Shown here in pieces: positions 1-35,592 of a stretch of DNA of 64,000 nucleotides. The position numbers and the translations under genes are program-made. Each line of letters starts with the position of its first letter. Positions within the stretch are counted from its first letter, which is position 1. The notes beneath the pieces are model-generated. The model was given only the letters and a program-made list of their open reading frames with translations, had not been told where the DNA came from and searched no databases. This stretch comes from Cloeon dipterum. Lineage: Eukaryota > Arthropoda > Insecta > Ephemeroptera > Baetidae. The DNA lies in assembly GCF_949628265.1 (NCBI RefSeq), contig NC_088786.1:33191681-33255680 (forward strand), given 5' to 3'.

Positions 1-944
1 TTTCTGGTAGAGACACACTAAATGAGAAAAAATTGTTTTACTTTAAAAATGAAGTATATTTTTATAAATTAAAAACTGCTAAAAACCCTAGTAGTTCCCA
101 TTAATCTCCTCTCCAGTTAGATTTATACTTTTGGTTTGTGAAAAAAATCTAAAAAATAATGCGCGCTTTACTATTTTAATTTTTATGAAAATGATTCTAT
201 TAATTGCAATAATTATACGATTTAAAAATGAAATTGAGGAAATTGAATTGCTGTGCACGACACTGGTGTAAAACTGGCGTGGCCATGGTGCGTGCAAGGG
301 GGATCTGTTTGCGTTCGCCGTCCGCATTAACAGTTCACCAGACAGAGACACTCCAGCAGTGAGCTTTAATCGAAGCCGTTTTGCTTGTTGATAAAAGGGC
401 TACAAACATGTGGGCCGACTGAGAGCAGTAAAAGTACTATTTTTAGCTTGAGAGGAACTGTCGACTGCGATTAAAAGATCTGCAACTTTAAAATCTTGTT
501 TATTATGTTCCTCAAAGAAATCCTTTCAATTCAAAGAAAGCAAAGTAATTCCAAACTGTCTCAATTTACTCTGAGAATTTGTGGCGCATAAATCGATTCC
601 AATGAAAAAATAGGTGGAGAAAGTAATAACATCATTTTGTTTCCTTGCAAAAAAAGTTTAAATAAAAAAGCGTTTTGAAGCTTAATGCTAAAATCAGATG
701 ATTATAATAAAAAATGAGAGCAAGCTTTGTACAGGAATGCAGCCTGCTCTTCAGCAAATCAGAGCAGGTTGCCTATACCTTCGCAAAATATTTTTTTAGC
801 CTTATAATTTATGGCTCTTTTTCAACCATTGACAAAAACTGCTATATTTCAATGTCCAAAATTTATTCCATGCAATTAGCACCAAACAAATTTACTATTG
901 TAATTGTTGCTCATGTTGAAGTCGTCGAAGCAGGGTTCAAGAAA
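1..944. other. no gene recognised
   Basis: AT-rich sequence downstream of the minus-strand OBP gene. Short open frames exist on both strands, including about 88-351 and 714-1040, but none shows a recognisable domain or a convincing splice-joined continuation. The stretch around 250-360 is more GC-rich and could be a promoter or untranslated exon of a gene outside the window; that is a guess. Confidence 0.5.
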
Positions 945-2483
945 TTAGGAACGATTGCGTTTCAGTGGCGGCGGTGGGAAGAAGGTGGTGACATTGTTGG
1001 CACACGTCTTGAACGAGTCCGCGATGGAAGTGCATGCTGAACCTAAGGGAAAATTTCCATTTTAGACATGCGTCTACTCACTTTTAAGTAAAATTCTGAT
1101 ATTACTGTTCGACGGGGACGGGCAGTTCTGGAAAATAACTCAATTAAATTAATTTTCAAGAAGAATAATGGAGGGATGGCATACAGCCATGAGTTCGATA
1201 GTAATGCACGTGGAGTACAAGAAGGAGCAAGGTTTGCAGGAAGGTTTGAAGCCGAGGTCCGGCATTGGGGTCGAATCCATTTTAGTGTACAAGTTGTTCA
1301 GGGTAGTAGAACAAATATTTCCAGCAGTGCCGGCCGCGTCCTTCCACGCATCCGGCGCGTACTGGACAACGGCGGCCTTCGCAGCGTCTGTGTCCACGCG
1401 GTTCGCCGTTTCATTGAACTGAAATTGATACAAATAAACAAGCAGTTATTTGGTAAAAAGGTCATTAGCACTGATAATTTAATATGCACATGTTTTTTGG
1501 CGAACATGTACAATTGAATATCTTGCATGACTCATTAAACCGAATTGAATTATAAAATCAATCTAATGTGAATATAAAATAAATATGTATTATGGCAAAT
1601 GATAATATTTTCTCCTCCTTTTTTGCTGACGTATAGTAAAGGAGTAATTTAATATGTTTTTGCACGTGTTACAAAACATTTTGGCGATCAGTTTTTTTCT
1701 ATTCTGAAATATGAATTATTCAGTTAATAGTTACCAATCCCAATTTCTTAAAGACGCATTCCATCTTGCACTGAAAGAGCAATAATTAGTCGAATGAACA
1801 CAATTTTGATATGTGATCTTACAGGCATGGAACTTGCGCTGCGAATACCTCCCATGATGGCCTCTAAAAAACAGCAGTAATTTTATTATCTAAATAATTG
1901 TTTCTGGATTGTACTAACTCATGCCCAATCTACCGTTGCCTCTAAAACTGTTCGAATTTAATTTGCATTCCTTCAGGGTCTCTTCGGGAAGAGTTTTCGG
2001 GAGATTGCAGCAACCGTTGCTCTTCATTTTCTATTTAGAAATAATTTAATGCATTAAAGTTTAAATAAATTTGTGTAGCTTTACAGCCAGAAGCTCCGGG
2101 CATCCTGTATTGAACAAAGGAAAAATAAAATTTAAAAGAAAACGTATATATTCGGATTTTTAGTTTAATCACATACCTGAATCGGTGCGCTAGAATTAAA
2201 AAATATTAATTGGAAATCAAGAGTTTGCTAAAAAAAATTATATAGCAACAAAATTTGGTTTTTCCTATTTTCATTTTCATGGTTTGAAAACAAAGTCAAT
2301 GGAAACAGATGGAAAATCAGTTTTCCGAGTGTAAATATTTGGTGAAGTTTTTGTTTGAGTGCACTTGAGTTCTAGTTCATACACAAATTTATGAAGTACG
2401 CATTAGCTGTGAAAATTTCATACCACCAGAGCCAGAAGGGCGAGAGAAGCCACGAAGCCAAAACCGATCTTGCAGTTCATCAT
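945..2483 (-). CDS. plus-C odorant-binding protein, secreted (211 aa)
   Basis: Nine exons join in phase: 2483-2424, 2189-2177, 2104-2085, 2030-1919, 1863-1823, 1770-1735, 1418-1185, 1127-1106 and 1042-945. Exon 1 encodes a signal peptide beginning MMNCKIGFGF and continuing with a Leu/Ala/Val core. The mature protein shows GCPELLA, a CC followed by NLP, a spaced Cys in LKEC, the OBP signature CKMECVFKKLG (Cys-x3-Cys), more Cys in NICST and CKPC, then NCPSPSNSSAC and FKTC. The extra C-terminal Cys and the Cys-Pro are characteristic of the plus-C OBP class, which binds small hydrophobic ligands in sensillar or other extracellular fluids. Three exons are tiny (13, 20 and 22 bases), which is why the gene is easily missed. 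The tail ends in a PPPP run and basic residues. Exon order and phases match the OBP cluster at the right of the window. The family call is strong; the ligand is unknown. Confidence 0.85.
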
Positions 2484-3774
2484 TGCTGAGCTGAATGAAT
2501 ATCTGTTTCCAGTCCCAGCTACTATATATACTACCTACTATGAATTATGATAGTGTTTTAAGTGCATTTCTTTCAAATGAAAAAATGTATCATCATTTAC
2601 AGCTTAATTTTAATAGTCCAGCAATTTGAAACATGTTTGAAGCAGCAGGGGCTCATCTCTCGCGTGTTAATGCGCAAATGATTGCGTGCGAAACGAGTAA
2701 CAAGAATCCTAAAAATTGCCACGAGAAGAGCTGGCATTTTCATTAACAATGTGTACGTACATGTACATCATTTTATTGTATGTATGTGACATGAGCACGA
2801 ATTAACAAGAATAATATAAAAAAACGAGAGTAATAGGCAACGCCCAAGTCGCTACTGCAACCGCAGTTATCCCAAAATTACAATCAACAATTAATACTTT
2901 GCAAAGATCCCCCACTATTTAAATTGATTTGTATTTTCTAGTTTAAACTCAACTAATATAGTAAGCTAAAATTCCATCCTTTCTGATGTAAGCAACTCCG
3001 GGCTGAACACGTATATTATCTCTTTACTATTTATCTTATTTATTAACTTTTAATGCTATTTTAGCAGTTGGTTCCGTAATTTCAGACAGATTGTTTCAAT
3101 TTTTGAATTTTTAAAATTCCTCTTTAAATAATGTGATAAACAAGACACCAGTGACAAAATAAAATATGAGCTGAAATATAAATTTCGTAATTTTGTAAAG
3201 GTACGACAGAAGTTTAATTAAATTTTTGGTGTCGAATTTGAAGTTCCATTTTTGATCGAAGCAGTTTTATTACAGAATATTTTGATTCTCTTAAAATCTG
3301 TCCAATTTGCGAGCTTTTGGTGTGGTCTTGATCCTCTCTCGTTCCTTTTTCCCCAACTGTTTATCGCGCGTTTCACTCTGATAGTTTCTCGCGAGCGTCC
3401 AGATGGCGTTGTAATTCCCCCCTCCCTCGTAAAATCCCAGCTCGCACAGCCACTCAGCTGGCTTTTGTTTGCCCTTAATGCTTGTAATTCTTGTGTGTGG
3501 AACATCACAAATCACAAACAAAACTTTCACGTCCATCCATTTCTTACGACCTTAATCCTGATATCTCTAAGATTTGTTGCTTCTTTCGTGTTAACTTGGT
3601 CAATTCCTGCGGAATTCCTGTGGAATTGACAAATCCTTCTGCCCGAAAGAACTTTGCCAGGTCCTCGGCATCACTGATTTCTTGCTTTTCGCTGGGCTGA
3701 CTGTTGAATTTTCGAAATCAGCCAGTTTGTTTTAAATAAAACTTTCACCCATTGGCGTTTGACTGGGCAAAATC
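2484..3774. other. divergent intergenic region
   Basis: Spacer between the start codons of the minus-strand OBP gene and plus-strand Ssu72, so it should hold both promoters. Open frames on both strands cover 3218-3629, but they overlap antisense to one another and match no family I recognise. An AGATGGCG motif is at 3401-3408, similar to motifs in a dynein intron. The last 200 bases probably form the Ssu72 5' untranslated region. Confidence 0.4.
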
Positions 3775-4674
3775 ATGCCGGACCAAAGCGAGATGAAAAT
3801 CGCTGTCATTTGTTCGAGCAACATGAACAGAAGCATGGAAGCCCATGCGTTCCTCAGGTGCCTTGATTTATGTTGGATCTTTTAGACCTGAAAGCACCTC
3901 GTATTAATTTCTCCATTCAATTAATGTGGGCTTTCAATTAGAGTCAATTTTTGTTTTGATATTTAGGAATTAATTAACTTCTTAATTACAGCAAAAAAGG
4001 TTTTTGTGTCAAATCGTATGGAACTGGAGACAAGGTTAAATTGCCAGGACCAGCTGCTGACAGACCAAATGTGTACGAATTTGGCGCAACCTACGACGAA
4101 ATTTACAACGACCTTCTTCACAAAGACAAAGTCTTGTAAGAGATTTAATGTACAGCCCTGACAAGAAGCTAACTAATACTTCTTTCTCAGGTACACCCAA
4201 AACGGCCTGTTACACATGCTCGAGAGGAACAGGAGAATCAAACAGCGACCTGAAAGATTCCAGTTAACCAAGGAAAAGTTTGATGTGATCATTTCATGCG
4301 AAGAGAGAGTGTATGACCAGGTCATTGAGTGTAAGATCGCACTATTTGCCTCCTTAGTCGTGGAATAACCAGGAAAGGTAATTTTCAGGTCTGGAAGGCA
4401 AGGATAACGAAACAAACGCACCTGTTCATGTGATAAACATCGACATTCAAGACAACCACGAAGAAGCTACGATTGGCGCCTTTTTGATTTGCGAGTTGAT
4501 TGACTTGGTCAGTTTTTAATTATTCTTATTACTTTTGTACTATCCTGATCCTTCTTTTTATTTGTTTTTCAGATGAGCCACAGTGAGGACCTGGACAACG
4601 ACATCGATGAGCTGCTGCAAGACTTTGAATCCAAAAATGAACGCAGTATCTTGCACAGTGTTTATTTTTACTAA
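3775..4674 (+). CDS. Ssu72: RNA polymerase II CTD phosphatase Ssu72 (195 aa)
   Basis: Five exons join in phase: 3775-3857, 3992-4135, 4191-4330, 4389-4507 and 4573-4674. Ssu72 removes phosphate from Ser5 and Ser7 of the RNA polymerase II C-terminal domain and takes part in transcription termination and 3' end processing. The N-terminus KIAVICSSNMNRSMEAH carries the Cys-x5-Arg phosphatase loop (CSSNMNRS). Further matches are FCVKSYGTGDKVKLPGP, the CEERVYDQV stretch and VINIDIQDNHEEA, which includes the acid-loop region. The C-terminus ends HSVYFY. The length is essentially that of the human protein (194 aa), and every hallmark residue I can check is present, so it should be active. The start is the first ATG giving the conserved N-terminus. 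Intron 1 uses a CAG/gtgcct donor and the others are ordinary short introns. Confidence 0.97.
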
Positions 4675-5542
4675 GATTGTGATGGACAAGGAAAGCATGA
4701 AATATTTTATTCAATTAATTTACTTGAGTCAAATGGTTAATTGCCAAGGAAAATTGGAACTGCGCGCTACTTATTCAGGGCTTAGCCGCATCAAATGAAT
4801 AGCTATTTCAGAGCATTGAAAACTTGCTGAAATATCTGCCTCTTCGTACAAAAAAATCGGTCCATTACTCGTTTATTTATTGAATCCCAATTTAGTGAAT
4901 GGGTTTTCTGAAATTATTTAAAAAAAACTAATAAAAAATAATTTTGGTATTTTACTACTACTACAGATTCAACTTATTGTAAACTTATGCTAAAGTCAAC
5001 TACTTATTCACTGTTATGTGTTAATTTTGTTCCTGTATTAAAAATTTGAGTGTTTACCAATGATAACACGCATCAATTACTTATATTAAAATGCAAGATG
5101 ATCAGTGCAATTAATATAATGCAATTATGTAGCCACTGAGATATATAATATGGCTTTGGTTCACACTATTGAGCTGGTTGTTTGTAACCATCCAGATGCT
5201 GTTATTTCCAAAATTTTCTCAAGCCAATAGCAACAAATCCAACAACCGCGAAATGGTTCACCCCAGGATATTTAAATTGGCCACTTCTTCAAAGATTAAC
5301 TAATCCTCTTGGTTTGTGTAGAAGCATGCATATATGTCTTTTTGATTTATGTGGAATTATTGACGAATTTAAATAAGTCTGTTTTGTATTCCCTGCTCTG
5401 GGAAGTTATTAATTGTATTCTCCTAAGAAATGGACATGATGTGGAAAAACTGTAAAATAAACTGCTTGATTTAAGCCAAATTTACGACAACATATTTACA
5501 TTTATTTTTATACAAATCTTACAGACAATTGATACAACTGAT
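4675..5542. other. convergent intergenic region
   Basis: AT-rich spacer between the 3' ends of Ssu72 and NOSIP. It presumably holds both untranslated tails and polyadenylation signals. I see no coding exon or repeat structure. Confidence 0.5.
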
Positions 5543-6793
5543 TCACGCTTGCAGGACAGGTCTGTCTTTCTTAGACTCAAGTTGTACGTTCGTAATGGCA
5601 TAGCCAGTGCCTCCCTAAATCAGAAATAGTTGTTACAATCAGAAATATTTTAACTCTAAGCATACAAACCCTCTGAATGGGAATGATGTCCTTTTCTGTC
5701 AATTTGTCTCCAGTAATTGGATGAAGCCAGTCCTTCTTGATTATTTTTTCCACGCATTCCATGGTCACAACATCACCCCTGAAAAATGAAAGGCTGAGAT
5801 CGAGGCAAGGAATCTCCTCAGAATCTTACGTCGTCCTGATCAGGGCACATGGAATAGAGTTGTTGAGCACATCACCGGTCACGGGGCATTTGTACCTCTC
5901 AGTTTTAGCTATCAGCGATTTCTTATCACTGGGGTCATTGAATTGGGTGAACTTGACAGGTATCAAGTCTTTCACCTTTAGAGGGTTTCCTGTGATGGGA
6001 CAATATATTGTCTTGTCCTGAAGGAGAAGGGAACAAAATTCAAGGTTAGATCATTTTGGCTGAAAATAAACTAGGCTTGCATACAGGCTTAATTGCAGCG
6101 GTGGGCTTGTTCTCAGGGGTCATCGACGGCACCCAAAAGCTGGGCAGGTGCTTGGCTTTGCCGGACACCATGTTGGAAACTGACGATTCCTTAGAGGTGG
6201 AAGGACCTGCATGAATAAAAATTGTACACTTAAGGTACAATGAAAAAAAACGTATTCACACCTGACACGAACGCTTTCACTGGTTCAGTCACAATGTTTT
6301 TCTCCGTCTTCAAGAACTTGTTAAGCTTTGATTGCTTCTCTGCTTCAGCAACAGCGTCCAACTCTGACTGAAAATACAACAAATATATATGATACACATT
6401 ATGACAAGACACTAATATGAAAAAATACCTGCTCCTTTTTCTTTTGACGTTCATATTCCTTCAGTTTGCGACTGTACTCGTTCTTCTTAGCAATAATGTA
6501 TTTGTAAATTGCCTCCTTATCAAAAATGTGTCCTTCTGACCTGCGGACGACAAAGCGAACGATTGATTAGATTAGCATCATCGGACCAATGTGATAAGAG
6601 ACAGGCTAAAAACTTACGAGATGAGCGGCTCTCTGCACGGCTGAAGGGTCAGAGAGCAGCAGTCAAAGTCCTTGATCGAATCCTTGCCAACCCTTTGGCT
6701 CTGAGTTCCGTAACCTGACGCTTGCGCGTCCTTTTTCTTCTCGTGGTATGTGTAGACGGCTCCGGCCGTGCAGTTTTTGGCATGCCTGGTCAT
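5543..6793 (-). CDS. NOSIP: nitric oxide synthase-interacting protein, E3 ubiquitin ligase (294 aa)
   Basis: Seven exons join in phase: 6793-6618, 6540-6429, 6367-6262, 6206-6085, 6017-5830, 5778-5670 and 5614-5543. The protein starts MTRHAKNCTAGAVYTYHEKK and continues GYGTQ and KDFDCCSLTLQPC, the first half of the split U-box/RING characteristic of NOSIP. A coiled, Lys/Glu-rich middle (YKYIIAKKNEYSRKLKEYER) follows. The second half of the domain is KTIYCPITGNPL, YKCPVTGDVL and the C-terminal VVTMECVEKIIKKDW, closing with GGTGYAITNVQLE. The human protein has 301 residues, so the length matches. NOSIP is a ubiquitin ligase that acts on nitric oxide synthase and PP2A in vertebrates and associates with splicing complexes. 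The start codon at 6793 is chosen because MTRH is the conserved N-terminus; a longer in-frame ATG lies 27 bases upstream. It is head to head with the epoxide hydrolase gene. Confidence 0.96.
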
Positions 6794-7108
6794 TTTTCGG
6801 AAGCAATCACTCTCATGCAAGCATCTGCTGTTTACCTGGGCAGCGTTAGTGGGCGTGTCCTATCCACACTGCCTACAGTAGTGAGCGCTGTCACGCCCCC
6901 TATATACAACCACCTGCGAGGTCAGTACAACTCATTTTTGCCGTCCATAGTTATTGTTCCTGATTGTTCCTGATCTCCTGCGCTTCCCCTGCGCAGGGTA
7001 TTAGGATGCTTCTGTCTGACACGCCACCGATTCGTAGGGGTTTTAATCTTGGCCTCGAAATTTTCTACTGTCTTGTAATTCGGTTGCTTTACTCTGTTTT
7101 TAGAAATA
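6794..7108. promoter_or_regulatory. putative bidirectional promoter, NOSIP / epoxide hydrolase
   Basis: Only 315 bases separate the two divergent start codons, so both promoters and 5' untranslated regions must lie here or overlap the genes. A CG-rich block followed by a TATA-like element (cgccccctatataca) lies around 6893-6907. This is inferred from layout, not measured. Confidence 0.5.
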
Positions 7109-10100
7109 ATGTTTCGGACGAGTCAAGTGATCAAAGAACGGCTGCTGCAAAATACTCACGAGTTCGCCGAGAAGAAGGAGCCCGTTGTGGTTGTTCCTGT
7201 TTTGGAGAGACTAGAATTTTACGCCGTCGGTGCTCTCTGGGCAGTCCTTGCCCTTTTTCAGCTGATTGCTTTTTGGTTTTGGAATGCCAAAAAATACTTC
7301 GCCAGAAAGAAGCGCGACAAACCGGCGCCCAACTGCCTCACCGATTCCTCGCTTGGCACGCATTCCTACATCAAGTTGAAGGTTTTTTCTCGAAATACTT
7401 ACAAAATTTGATTATATATAGTTGAATATTGATTGTATTGCGTTTTTTCACTTCAATATATATTTAACTTTTAAGATGCTAGGAAAATCTCTTGGTGGAA
7501 TTTTTAACCCAAGTTTTCTGCCAACGGCCAGAATATTGATATCTATTTAACGTTTTTTTTTAAATTATTTAATGATTTATTGAACGCAATTTACGTGTAA
7601 CTCTAAATCTATAATTTTATCAATTTTTGCTGCTTTTCGCAGAGTCAGTCAGTTTTCTTGCTGTGCACTATTGAATTATATGATATTTTTCACAAGTCTC
7701 GCCACAGAAATTACATCTACAATCGTTATTAGGTTCATAATGAAACGTTGTATTACTACAGAAAATATAGTGATAGCCATGACAAGCAAATCTTTTAAAA
7801 ATATATCTATCAGGAAAATCTATTAGGCCACGCCAGTTCTCATTAATCATAGATTCAGTCTCAAAGAGTTCTGCACAAATTAACAGTCTACTATTTTTTG
7901 TTTTCTTTGGATCATAAAACTTTTTTAACGCATCAGTCTCTTGTAGGTTAAATATATTTTTTGAGGTCAGTTACATACAAATCGGGAGTCTTTCGCAATC
8001 ATTTCATAAACGTAACAAGATCTATACACTGGCCATAGCCATACAATATTGGAAATTCATAAATACTCATTTCTCAAGAGATTTTATTTTCCTGAACATC
8101 TTAAAAGTTTTACTACCAGTCTAGTCATTACTCCATCAGTTCCTTTATGGGTAAAATTGTAATTTTAATATCCTTGATACAAATTAAATTCAATTTATTA
8201 ATCCATTAATTAATTAAGCAATAAGAGTGAAAATTCTCATAAGATTAGTGCTCTGAAACGAAAATCTAAATTAATAAAAACTGGTTTTGACTTGAATCTT
8301 GTGGTGGTGGTTTTGAAATCTGAGTGAAGCAGTTTTGAGCTCTTCCCGCTCAAAATGATTATCAAAAAGTTTACTCAATACGAAGTTTCAACAAAAATGA
8401 AAAATAGTTTAACTGACTGCAGTTTTGTTCTCTTCAAAACATTTATTTTCAATCAATTTTGAAGCATATTCATTTCCATCAAAACAAGCCGTAATGATGA
8501 ATTAATTTGTATGTTTTCCAATCATCAAATATTCATGATTAAAATAGGCATTACTCTCAATGATTGCTCCCAATGTTAGGGCGCCAAATTGCATTATGTT
8601 GAAGCTGGAGATCGTAACCAACCTTTGATGATCTGCCTTCATGGGTTCCTGGACTGCTGGATTGGATGGAGGTTCCAGATTCCAACTATGGCTCAGAATT
8701 TTCGGTGTGCTAATTTTCTTGCTCAATTATTTAAATCTTCTACAACTTTCAATCCCTCGTCAGGATTGTGGCAGTTGATTTGAAAGGATATGGTGATTCT
8801 GAAAAGCCATTGTCAAGAGGAAAATACGAGATTGAACAAGTTGTCGAGGAGTTGGCGGAATTCATCACTGCAGTTGGTACATCTCTTTGTAAAAAATATA
8901 ATGCTGGTCTAATGAGTAATTTCAAGCTGCGGATAGAAAAGACCAAAAATGCGTCTTGGTCGGCCATGACGTTGGTGCCCTTGTTGGCTGGTTCTTGGTT
9001 TATTCCCATCCAGAACTCATCAGCCGCTTCGTCAGCATTTCTTGTCCCCACCCAAATGTGTTCTGGAACTTGCTTGAGAGCACTGCGCTGTTCAACAAAA
9101 AGTAAGTACTTCAAACATACGTGGGTATTTGTTAAAAATCCATGCTGTTATTTCACAGGATGGTGCAACAGAGCCAGTTTCCTGAAATCATGGAGCGATG
9201 CCTGATGCTGAATGATTTAGCTATAATTGACTCAGTGCACAGCCACGTTCAGGCCCATCCAAACTCAGGAGTCGTCTCCAAAGAAACCTACAAATTTGTC
9301 TTCTCGAGAAAAAGTAGGTAGCCTTTTAGATACAATTTGCCAGACCATTTAGAGAGCTGCAGAAATGATACAGAAAATACTGGAATAAATTTAATTCTTG
9401 CTAATCGACAGTTTAAATTAATTTCTATTCTAGAATAAATTTCAACTATTTATTGAGAGTTAAAATCGCTTCATGCCCAAGAATGACACTTCTTCATATT
9501 TATTTTATCGATACAAATCGTTCGTGCCGCGGAAAAAAGTCCGATCCCGAACTTGCCACTTTGTGACAAAAGTCCGACGGACTTTCTATCCAACGGTAAA
9601 ATTGTCCGATCTCACTATTGTGGCAAAACTTGATTCTGACCACAGCTTCAATTTGAGACCCATGATGAAAAACAGTGAGATCGGACAAATTTACCGTTGG
9701 ACAGAAAGTCCGTCAGACTTTTGCTACAAAGTGGCAAGTTCGAAATTTGACTTTTTTCCGCGCCATGAACGAAATTCTTAAAAAAAATTAATAGAAAATT
9801 GTTATTTTTCAATATGTTAAAGAGGGAAATAAAAATCTAAAAATGGAATGAGATATTATCCAAGATTACTCCGCCAGAAATTTAAATATAATCTAAAAAA
9901 TTTAATTGAGAAAACTTGCTACTGGCCTACGTTTCTATTCCTTCAATCCCTTTGTAGATAAAATTTGAAATTTTAATTATTAATTGATTTTACAACGGCT
10001 ACTCCCATCTGCAATTTATTAAGAATTGTTAAATAATTATAAAAAAACATACTAATATCACATGCTCTCATACCGCACAGTGGCTGTTTCGACCCCATAC

Positions 10101-10804
10101 CCCCCACAGGCCTCATCAGCTTTCAATTCTGATTTATTGCTCATGGGAGTAGTCATTGTAAAATCAATTAATAATTAATGTAACCCCACAAATAGATTTT
10201 TCATTTTTTCAAACCTAAATTTTAATATTGCTGCAAATTTTCTCTAAGAATTCAAATAATGCTAAATTAACGCACCCGTAGTGGATTGGACAGGTGCTTT
10301 GAACTACTACCGCACTCTGTGGAAGGCCCGGATCAACCCTGAGCTGGTCGGCAAGTTGGATGTACCCCTCTTGCTAATTGTTGGCGACAGAGAGCAGTCC
10401 TTCTCGTTGGAGACAGCCATTCGGTCGACAGAACTCGAACCCAAACTGGTTGTCAGGGTGGTGAACGGTGCCGGCCACGCCCCTCACCAAGAAGCAGTGC
10501 CGCAGGTCAACAAGCTGCTCCTCACCTTTCTAGCAGGTAAGGTTTCCACTCTCACGTGTGAGTGTATGAAACGACTTTCACTCAAAAATTAGTTACAGAC
10601 AGCCAGCCTGGGTTCAGGATTTCAGCGATGAAAAGCTCGATCGTGGAGCCGGAACAAAACGGAATTGTCAACAGAATGATTGGAGCTCTGAATTCGACCT
10701 ACAGCTTTGGCAACCAGATGCTCGAGCAGGTCACCAGGAAAAAAGACCCTCTAGCCTTGCCATACCGCACCCGTGGCTGCAATACCCAACTCGCTCCTCG
10801 ATGA
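7109..10804 (+). CDS. epoxide hydrolase 4-like alpha/beta hydrolase, membrane-anchored (433 aa)
   Basis: Seven exons join in phase: 7109-7381, 8580-8704, 8764-8876, 8927-9101, 9159-9313, 10282-10536 and 10599-10804. Residues about 30-60 form one membrane segment (YAVGALWAVLALFQLIAFWF), followed by a basic stretch and CLTDSSLGTHSYIKLK, the block that precedes the hydrolase domain in vertebrate EPHX4. The alpha/beta fold shows HYVEAGD, the oxyanion-hole region LHGFLDCWIGW, VDLKGYGDS, the nucleophile elbow GHDVGALVG with its Asp, a cap Tyr in NYYR, the acid-region VGDRE and the catalytic His in GAGHAPHQE. Epoxide hydrolases convert epoxides to diols; EPHX4 substrates are poorly known. The usual HG-x-Pro motif reads HGFL here, so the oxyanion Pro is missing. 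The Asp and His are kept. The 7382-8579 intron is AT-rich and 9314-10281 holds two foldback repeats. Confidence 0.92.
9518..9772. repeat. foldback repeat, likely non-autonomous DNA transposon (MITE)
   Basis: Two arms of about 99 bases (9518-9616 and 9674-9772) are inverted copies of each other with about a dozen mismatches, around a 57-base spacer. Shared blocks include gaacttgccactttgt, gacggactttct, ccaacggtaaa and ttgtccgatctcact. There is no coding capacity. It sits inside the largest intron of the epoxide hydrolase gene. I could not identify clear target-site duplications, so the exact ends and superfamily are unsettled. Confidence 0.75.
9973..10178. repeat. second inverted repeat in the same intron
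   Basis: Arms of 42 bases (9973-10014 and 10137-10178) match as an inverted pair with about four mismatches, starting ttaattattaattgatttta and including ctactcccat. The spacer is 122 bases. It looks like another small foldback element or an old insertion. Part of the arm is low-complexity AT, but the ctactcccat core is not. Confidence 0.6.
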
Positions 10805-11981
10805 TACTTTGGAGCATCAGGGAAATGTTATTGTGATCAATGTAAAGTTTTGTGACCTATATTTTTGTACCGCGTCTTTTGCAAAGCGATATTCTGCAAA
10901 AGCAGAATTTCGCTTGTTGAATCTCGAAGATTCCTATTTTTCAGATATCTATACTATACACTCACATCACATAATGTTATGTTTCCAATTAAAGTGCTAT
11001 TGTTGTTTTGAAAAATAGCTTTTACCAAAGACCAAAATAACAAAACAGGATTTGTTGTGAAATATATTAAGGGAACTCTGCAGCTTACTTTTTATCAGAT
11101 GGCTGTACAATTTTAAATTTGGTTCTTGCTTTGAATCACTTTAATTTTATTAGCCAAGAATACATTTTAACCACTGATTGAAATTAATTTTCAAGCAATT
11201 CTATTTCAAGTTTTTTCTTAATTTCATTTGTAAGAAATGAAGCAACACCATTAATGATCAGATGATCTGATTGAAGCAAAATTTGATCATTTTAAAGGAT
11301 AAAAACAATAAAAATTTACAAAAATAAAATAGATTTCGCAGATAGTAGAGGTAGCGGTAGAGGTGATTATATCGTAGAGTCGGTAGGGTCTACCTTTTTG
11401 TGCCACTAATAGGACCAGGGAGGAAGTAAAAGATGCCAGATGCTGCTATGTTTAGCTTTTAGCTTATATAATCATAAACGCGACGATTTATATTTTGAAA
11501 ATACTAAATTTTTACCCGGACACTAATTTTGAGACCAAAAACAGAAAAACTTGACTTGTTCGTGTGCCAAGTACCAAGTACATACTTTGTTCCCAAGTAA
11601 AGAGAGTTCTCCCCCAATTCTCAAGCAATTTTTGGATTGGTCGTCGTTTAGGTGACGTAAAAACATCAGCCAATCAGAGCGTTTCCAAGGCCAATCTAGC
11701 GCAGCCGCAGTCAAAGCGCCTCTACCCCGCTTGGATCGTATCGTACCCATCCGCCTCCGGCGAAGTAGGGAGAGTCGGACTACTCGACAACTTGACTGAT
11801 CGACTCCTCATTGTCAGTCATCATATTATAAGCTATAAGCGTAAAGCGTAAACGACTGACGTTTTTAACAGCAGCCAAATTTCATCGCTAATTTCGCTGA
11901 GCCAACGTTGACCACCAGCAAAGCACATCTGGAAGTGAATATCCTGCCTATTTCGCCACTTTCAAAGGGCGGAAAGGGCAC
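10805..11981. promoter_or_regulatory. intergenic region with likely dynein promoter
   Basis: The first 700 bases are plain AT-rich sequence. From about 11540 composition becomes GC-richer. A CRE-like TGACGTAA is at 11653-11660 and a CCAAT box at 11670-11674, which is typical of a broadly expressed gene. An initiator-like TCAGTC lies near 11814. The untranslated leader of dynein probably runs to the ATG at 11982. A short purine-rich stretch near 11343-11385 (gtagaggtagcggtagaggt) is the only local repeat. Confidence 0.45.

Positions 11982-35592
<23,611 letters not shown>

Noticed and set aside
1149-1185. Stop codon near 1149 as the end of the OBP
   Set aside because: A gtatgc donor at 1184 followed by two in-phase exons restores the plus-C Cys-Pro and last two Cys, matching the cluster genes.
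1168-1517. Overlapping plus-strand open frames
   Set aside because: They are antisense shadows of the large OBP exon (1418-1185), which has a coherent Cys pattern and splice chain.
3218-3629. Open frames on both strands upstream of Ssu72
   Set aside because: No recognisable domain, no splice partners, and they overlap each other; more likely promoter sequence.
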